NCBI GenBank assembly: GCA_951230915.1
Contig: OX579636.1
Location: 33,539,567-33,603,566 of the forward strand
DNA: 64,000 bases
Source: Antitrichia curtipendula
Taxonomy: Eukaryota > Streptophyta > Bryopsida > Hypnales > Leucodontaceae
Reading direction: 5' to 3'
The first letter of the stretch is position 1. Each line of letters starts with the position of its first letter. The notes below the pieces were generated by a model. That model made no database searches, was not told where the DNA came from, and worked only from the letters and a program-made list of their open reading frames with translations. Positions 58,748-64,000 of the stretch are shown here, in pieces. The position numbers and the translations under genes were made by a program.

Positions 58748-61700
58748 ATGGGCCTCATGAGTAAGCTGCGAGCAGGCCGTCGCACCCCTTCTTCATCTTC
58801 TTCTTCTTCTTCTGCTTCTCCTTCTGCTTCCGAGAACAGTGCAAAGGCTTCTGCTCGACAGCTGCGTCCGGGCACGCGGGCGGAGCGCGCTGCAGGGGAC
58901 ACTTCGGGGATCGCAGATAGCAAGCGGGAGCTCGCGTTTGCCGCTGTGTTGGCTCTTGTGGGCATCGCCGCGATCTACCCTGCGCTCTACTTTGGGGTAA
59001 GAAGGAAGCACCGACATTCAAAGTCCTCCTCATTCTATCAATTCGTCTTGGAACATGTTGAATTGGATACGACTTAATCGCGCGCTCTAGAATGCCAAGT
59101 GGAAGAGAATGCACGAAGGATAGGTGAAATTTTAGGGGGTGATCCAAGATTGGAGTCTCAGAGTGTGGATTCTTGAAGTCTGAGTTCGGATTTCAACGTG
59201 TTCAATTGGATACTATTCAGTCGCCCTAGAATGCGAATGCGAATGGGAAGAGAAGTCTCGAAGGACACATTTTTTTATGGGGTGATCTAAGTTTGGAGTC
59301 TCCGAATTTCGGTTCTCAAGTCTTGTTTCGGATTAGGTCTGTAAGGTCTGTAACATTCGGAATTTTCATTTTTGCTGCTGAGTATAGTTTCTGTTAGTAC
59401 ACTAGTCAACCCTTCAACTCGTTCGATTGGATATAAATCAATCACCCTAGAATGCGAATTGGAAGAGAATAGACAAAGGAAACTCTAGTTTTATGCGTTG
59501 GAATCCCCTTATTTTCACAAGGGATGTTCGTATGCAATCTAATCACATTGAGGTTTGGTTTCACTCTTACAATTCCGAGCTCCAAAGAAGGGTCAACATT
59601 TAGAGTGCATGCAATCATGCCTAGTTGTCATTAATTTTTCAAGTTTTGAAACAAAATCGAAATGCATTCTAGGATACGAATTGAAAATGTGTTAACATTA
59701 GTTTACTTAGTCTCCTCTGTTCTTCTATGTTTAATATGAATATTCATATTTTTTAATCTAGTTTTCTTTTCTGGTAAGTCTTGTATTTTCTACTCGAAAC
59801 TTTTTCTTTTATATATTTCGAAAATAACGCACCTAGTCCATTCATTTTTTTCTATTGAACGATGTGAATGGAACAATTTTTTCTCATTTTGTAACACAGT
59901 ATCTCATGGTGTATATCCATTTGACAGCCCGTTTGAATGATCATTCACCCAGGCTTCAGTTCTGGACAGAAACACCTAATTCTGTGATGTTTTATCTTGT
60001 TTAGGTTCGCTCTCAGCCTCCGGAAATCAAAGCAGCCAAGAGCCATGGTAGGTCTTCTTAATGCTTCTTGTTTTCACGCCTTGCACTGGAATTCGTAGTA
60101 CAGGATCTTTTGTTGGAATGAGAACAAGGGGAGCTAAATTTGTGTTGTCGTCTATGCAGCTTTAAATATGAAGAATTGGGTGAATTTTTCGTTAATTGAG
60201 AATCACAGAGTTGCACATAACACAAGAATTCTCAGGTTTTGATCATGGCCACATGTCCTGTATGAGAAAGCTTTGGTTTTTTTATGCATAAAATCTTTTC
60301 CATTGCTGTTTCTATCATGTGTGGGACAGTGGGGAGTCTGCTAAGCATTGGGCCTGGAAAAAGAAACCTTACAGTAAATTGGGTTTCCTCCTTCAGATCC
60401 TCTTTAGTACAAACTTACGATGTCTAACTGATGTCTATCAAGAACGAAGAGATATAGAATGTGTAAATTGTAGAGTTGGATATTATGTCATCACCATGTA
60501 TGTTTGAATCTCGCAGATTTGAGCTGGATCCAAAAGAGAGCCTGGGCCTTCAACCTATATCCCATTTGCTGCTAAGGTCGGAATAACTCCTTCTGATTCA
60601 AAGATTACGAATGCGGGGGCTTTTATATTTTGATAGCCGTTTTAACTCTTCAGTTTGTAGTCTGATGTTTGTAGGGCTTGCTCAGGGATCTAACAATCAG
60701 TGATCACTTCAATGACTTGTTTGATTTCCAGAGCTCAGGTTGTCAACAGCCGCGGAAGACAAGAGATGATAACTCGCTCGTATGTATCCTATTCATAATT
60801 TAAGGGCAGTATAGAAAAGGAATGATACAGAGGAACCGGTTATGATAGATATGTTAAGAGCATAATTTACACCTTGAAGAAGCAAGCTCTGATTTTTGAA
60901 TTCGAATTCAAAATCGTTCACTTCGTATGTATTGCTACTGAATTTTGCTGTGCTTAAAATGGAGATTCAGAGGGTGGAGTTGTTTGTGAACTTTTAAGAA
61001 AGAAATTGTTGATTCTCTTTTTAGGATTGTTCTAAATCAATGTGTTTGCATCCAGATATGTACCAATTTCAGATCATCATGCAAGAGGATACTTCGACCT
61101 GATGATCAAGGTCAGTCGATCTATAGTCTTATCTACTGTAGAATGGCAGAGTGAGGACCTCCTTAGCACCACTTAGAACGTTTTGAAGAGCTACCTGCAT
61201 CATCTGAGGCCACATTCATTCCAAGTAGATCAGTGCATACGGGATCTAATTTCCTTCCAAGAGATTCAATTGTGGTTATTGAGGCTCTCTGTTGTGATTC
61301 GCTTGTGAAGATCCTCCCGGAAGGTTTAATGAGCCAACGTATTACTCGTCTGAATCCTGGAGATGGACTTGAAATGAGGGGGTAAGATCCTCTTCTGGAG
61401 TGCCTTTCCTTTTCAATTCAATGCACTGTAAGAATCGGCTATTGTAGTTGCAACTAGAGATTACCGATTAAATTCTTCTGTTGATGTTTGTAGCCCAGTC
61501 GGAGAGCTGCTGTACAAAGCCAACATGAAAAAGCATATGGGTATGGTAAGCTCACATGCAACCTTGTGGTTGTCACAACTTCAACTTCGTTCAGATCAGC
61601 TAGAATAGGAAACTCTGTTAGCTTGTATTCAGTTGAAGTGACAATGATGTGGTACATGACTTCATGCAAGAGCGTACCCGGAACAAGGAGGAACACAGCC

Positions 61701-63723
61701 AGTACTACACGTACAGATAGTGTGTTTTTAAGAACCGAATAGTTTCTTGACGTGAGTGAATGGCGATTGGGATGCAGATTGCTGGTGATATAGGAATCAC
61801 ACACATGCTGCAGCTGATCAATGCTATTATGTCAAATCCCAAAGATAACACTCAGGTGAGGCACAACCACCCTACATTACTAATACCAAGCATGAGAAGA
61901 TTGTTTTGTTGTGCTAACTGTCTCCGAGGTGTGTCATACTTGATTTCTGTGTCTGTTACGGTTTAGTTATCTTTTTTACTCTTAGCTTTTCCCAGTACCT
62001 TCACTAATAGAGAACTCTTCACTACTGGAGGTATTATAGAGAACCTACCTGCGTTACAATTAGCAAGTTTTTTGTTCTTTTATGTTGCGAATTGCTTTAA
62101 ATGTTGTTACATTGAATTGGATTAACCTCGCGGGGTTTTCTTACAAGCGTGACGTATTGAAAGTATAATTGGAACAAGTATACCTGAAGCAGCAACAAGG
62201 CTTCTCACATGGTACATGATGTTTAACGTCTTGCTTTTGGATATGGAACTTAATGGATTGTACGACAGGTCTCGCTTATTTATGAAACCGAGTCCCCAGA
62301 GGATATTCTGTTGAAGGAGAAGCTAGACAAACTATCACGAACGCATCCAAATTTTAAGGTGCATCACGTCACAAGCCATGGTTCTGGAGAGACTTTTCCT
62401 TGTTGGCTTGTTTGAATGAGCTTTTGCAGATTGGATTGGGATTTGATTGATGATCGTGATCTCCAAACTCATGTGGTTCTGTACGGACCGTGGGGTAGGT
62501 GTTTTATACTGTGAGCATAGGAGGTGGAGAATGGCAGGGTGGTTTGGGGCATGTCACGGCGGATATGATTTACAAAGCGCTGCCTCATCCTTCTTCTCGT
62601 ACTCTTATTTTGGTACACGATTCTAGTCCGATAGCCACTTCATTTTAAACGTCTGAATCTGTTTACTACAAAATTGCACAAGCCTTGGCAATTGTGACAG
62701 CATTTAAAGCAGTTTCTAACGGAAATCCTATCATTTGTAACACGACCAGATTTTTAAAATAAACCTGGGGGGTGGGTTTTCTCCTAGTGATGGTGGAATT
62801 TGTATGTAGTCACCTCCCACATTTCGTAATATATCCTGGTGACAATTCATAGAAAATAACTCATTTCCATTGATTCAAAGTTTAAGTTTATCGCTGGTAT
62901 ACAAAATCCTTTTGCTTAAGATATTGCCAATCCACTCCAAGATTAACGTTGCAAAGAAAACTATAAATATTTTTTATTAACATATTAGATACCGTACTAA
63001 GTTCACTCCATCTGTTTCTGAAAAAGACCCATGTTTCTTTTGTGTTTTACAAAGGAAACACGGGTTTTTTTCAGAAACAGAGGTAGTATTATGCAATGAA
63101 ACAATTGTTCCATCCTATTGGTCAGTCAACTTTTATTACTCAATTAGAACCCCATAACTGTTACATTGGTTAACACAGATTTCTTTTGCACATTTAAAAT
63201 AAAAAACTAAATCTACATAATAGTAGAAATTGTATATTTCATATTTAAACTCATTTTATTGTTTAAATTGTAATGACATTGTGTCACTGAAAGATTTTGA
63301 AATGTCTTTGTGGGATATTGAAGCTTTGGGGACGTGACTGCATAGTGGTTTTACATTGAGGAACGCAGACCATCTTGTCAGGGTTGGACCATTCTTGTCA
63401 CAGTTCTTATTTTTTAATATCCAACCTGAAAGTGCCCAAACCTGAATCTTTTACTTCTCATTGACGTTGCAGGTTAGTGGACCCCCAAAGCTAATGGACC
63501 GTGTTTGCGGAAAGAAAGATAAGGAGCGGTACAGTGGGCAGGTAAGTATGATATTGATGATATTGACCAGCGCTATTAGGTCACAAGATTATGACTATAT
63601 CACATGAAATTTTCAGTATGTATCCCGGTTTAGGGTTTACACCTAATTGCTGAATTTTTCCTGTAGGTACTTGGACTTCTTAGAGAGCTCGGCTACAAGA
63701 ATGAGCAGGTCCATAAGTTTTAG
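58748..63723 (+). CDS. CBR2: NADH-cytochrome b5 reductase, CBR2-like, with altered cofactor motifs
   Basis: Thirteen exons: 58748-58996, 60005-60047, 60160-60235, 60517-60576, 60732-60779, 61056-61110, 61311-61381, 61494-61545, 61778-61855, 62269-62358, 62499-62612, 63473-63541, 63667-63723. All have GT-AG borders and consistent phases, giving 353 residues. A Ser/Arg-rich N-terminus (poly-Ser at about 15-22) and a membrane span (about 62-82) precede the reductase domain. ALNMKNWVNFSLIE, HNTRILRF, DHHARGYFDLMIK, KKHMGMIAG and the C-terminal ELGY..EQVHKF place it with mitochondrial-type CBR2. The family passes electrons from NADH through FAD to cytochrome b5. Three cofactor sites differ from consensus: RSYVPIS (158-164) for R-x-Y-T/S-P, GDIGITHM (221-228) for GGSGITPM, and SGPP (314-317) for CGPP. 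The intact frame argues against a dead gene; activity is doubtful. Confidence 0.88.
63005..63092. repeat. Small hairpin MITE in intron 11 of the reductase gene
   Basis: CTGTTTCTGAAAAAGACCC on the left faces GGGTTTTTTTCAGAAACAG on the right, with CTCCATC and GAGGTAG just outside. Size and ends recall Stowaway-like MITEs. The intron runs from 62613 to 63472. Confidence 0.6.
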
Positions 63724-64000
63724 TGTAATTGGAAACATGTCATCACTTCGTTCTACGCCGTCGTTTCATTTTAAGCGCTGATACATTGATGTCTACAAGC
63801 TTTGTAAACTAGTGTGGTACAAAATAGAACCAGATCGAATAGGCAGCAGTATTGCTCCACGACCATCCTTGGAATGGGAAGGCATGTGTACAGTAAAATT
63901 ACTACTTTTCAACTCTCTCTCAAGTGGGCGATTTCCGAGTGGATTCAATTCTGCCATTCTTGAGGTGGGGTTCCAAGCTTTCAATGATTCAAGTTTAGAC
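63724..64000 (+). other. Downstream of the reductase gene
   Basis: This is probable 3' untranslated region followed by spacer. No further gene is visible before the window ends. Confidence 0.4.

Noticed and set aside
58748..58830. GTG start at 58742 for the reductase
   Set aside because: An ATG two codons downstream (58748) gives the same frame, and eukaryotic nuclear genes rarely start at GTG.
1..64000. tRNA and rRNA genes
   Set aside because: I looked for T-loop (GGTTCGA) plus acceptor-stem pairs and for rRNA core motifs and saw none that I could support.

Overview
The window is nuclear DNA of a land plant. Three spliced genes with GT-AG introns encode a ubiquitin-like-domain phosphatidylinositol 4-kinase gamma, a plastid-type membrane zinc-ribbon protein and a CBR2-like NADH-cytochrome b5 reductase. 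Around them are remnants of a type-A (cytokinin) response regulator, a Ty1/copia retrotransposon and many plant-style MITEs. AT-rich, repeat-choked spacers between compact genes would fit a moss, liverwort, lycophyte or fern, but nothing in the sequence fixes the species.

Layout. 1-8.1 kb: AT-rich repeats, mainly short elements bounded by TTAA. 8.1-12.4 kb: unique, GC-richer block with the PI4K gamma gene (minus). 12.4-27.3 kb: repeats, foldbacks, a microRNA-like hairpin and a GC-rich island of unknown meaning. 27.35-35.38 kb: a five-element nest. A small TAA-flanked MITE was split by a copia element; the copia 3' LTR was hit by a TA-flanked MITE that itself carries a 240-bp-arm palindrome; the copia gag-pol was hit by a CACTA element. 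35.4-47.5 kb: more repeats. 47.6-51 kb: zinc-ribbon gene (minus). 51.7-55.1 kb: a helicase remnant of Helitron type joined in frame to an unrecognised segment and to the first exon of a decayed type-A response regulator. 55.1-58.4 kb: repeats. 58.7-63.7 kb: the reductase gene (plus), 13 exons.

The main hunt result is a family of 0.6-0.95 kb elements with ends TTAA|CCCC...GGGG|TTAA (eight clear copies and one diverged one). Two copies sit inside another repeat family whose unoccupied copies show a single TTAA at the same point. This is the signature of piggyBac-type insertion, which I do not know as a usual component of land-plant genomes. No transposase for it is present here.

The three intact genes are unrelated in pathway: phosphoinositide signalling, plastid membrane function and mitochondrial/ER redox. 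They are separated by repeats, so no functional cluster is implied. The reductase keeps a complete splice structure but has changed residues at all three cofactor motifs, so it may be a divergent or impaired paralogue.
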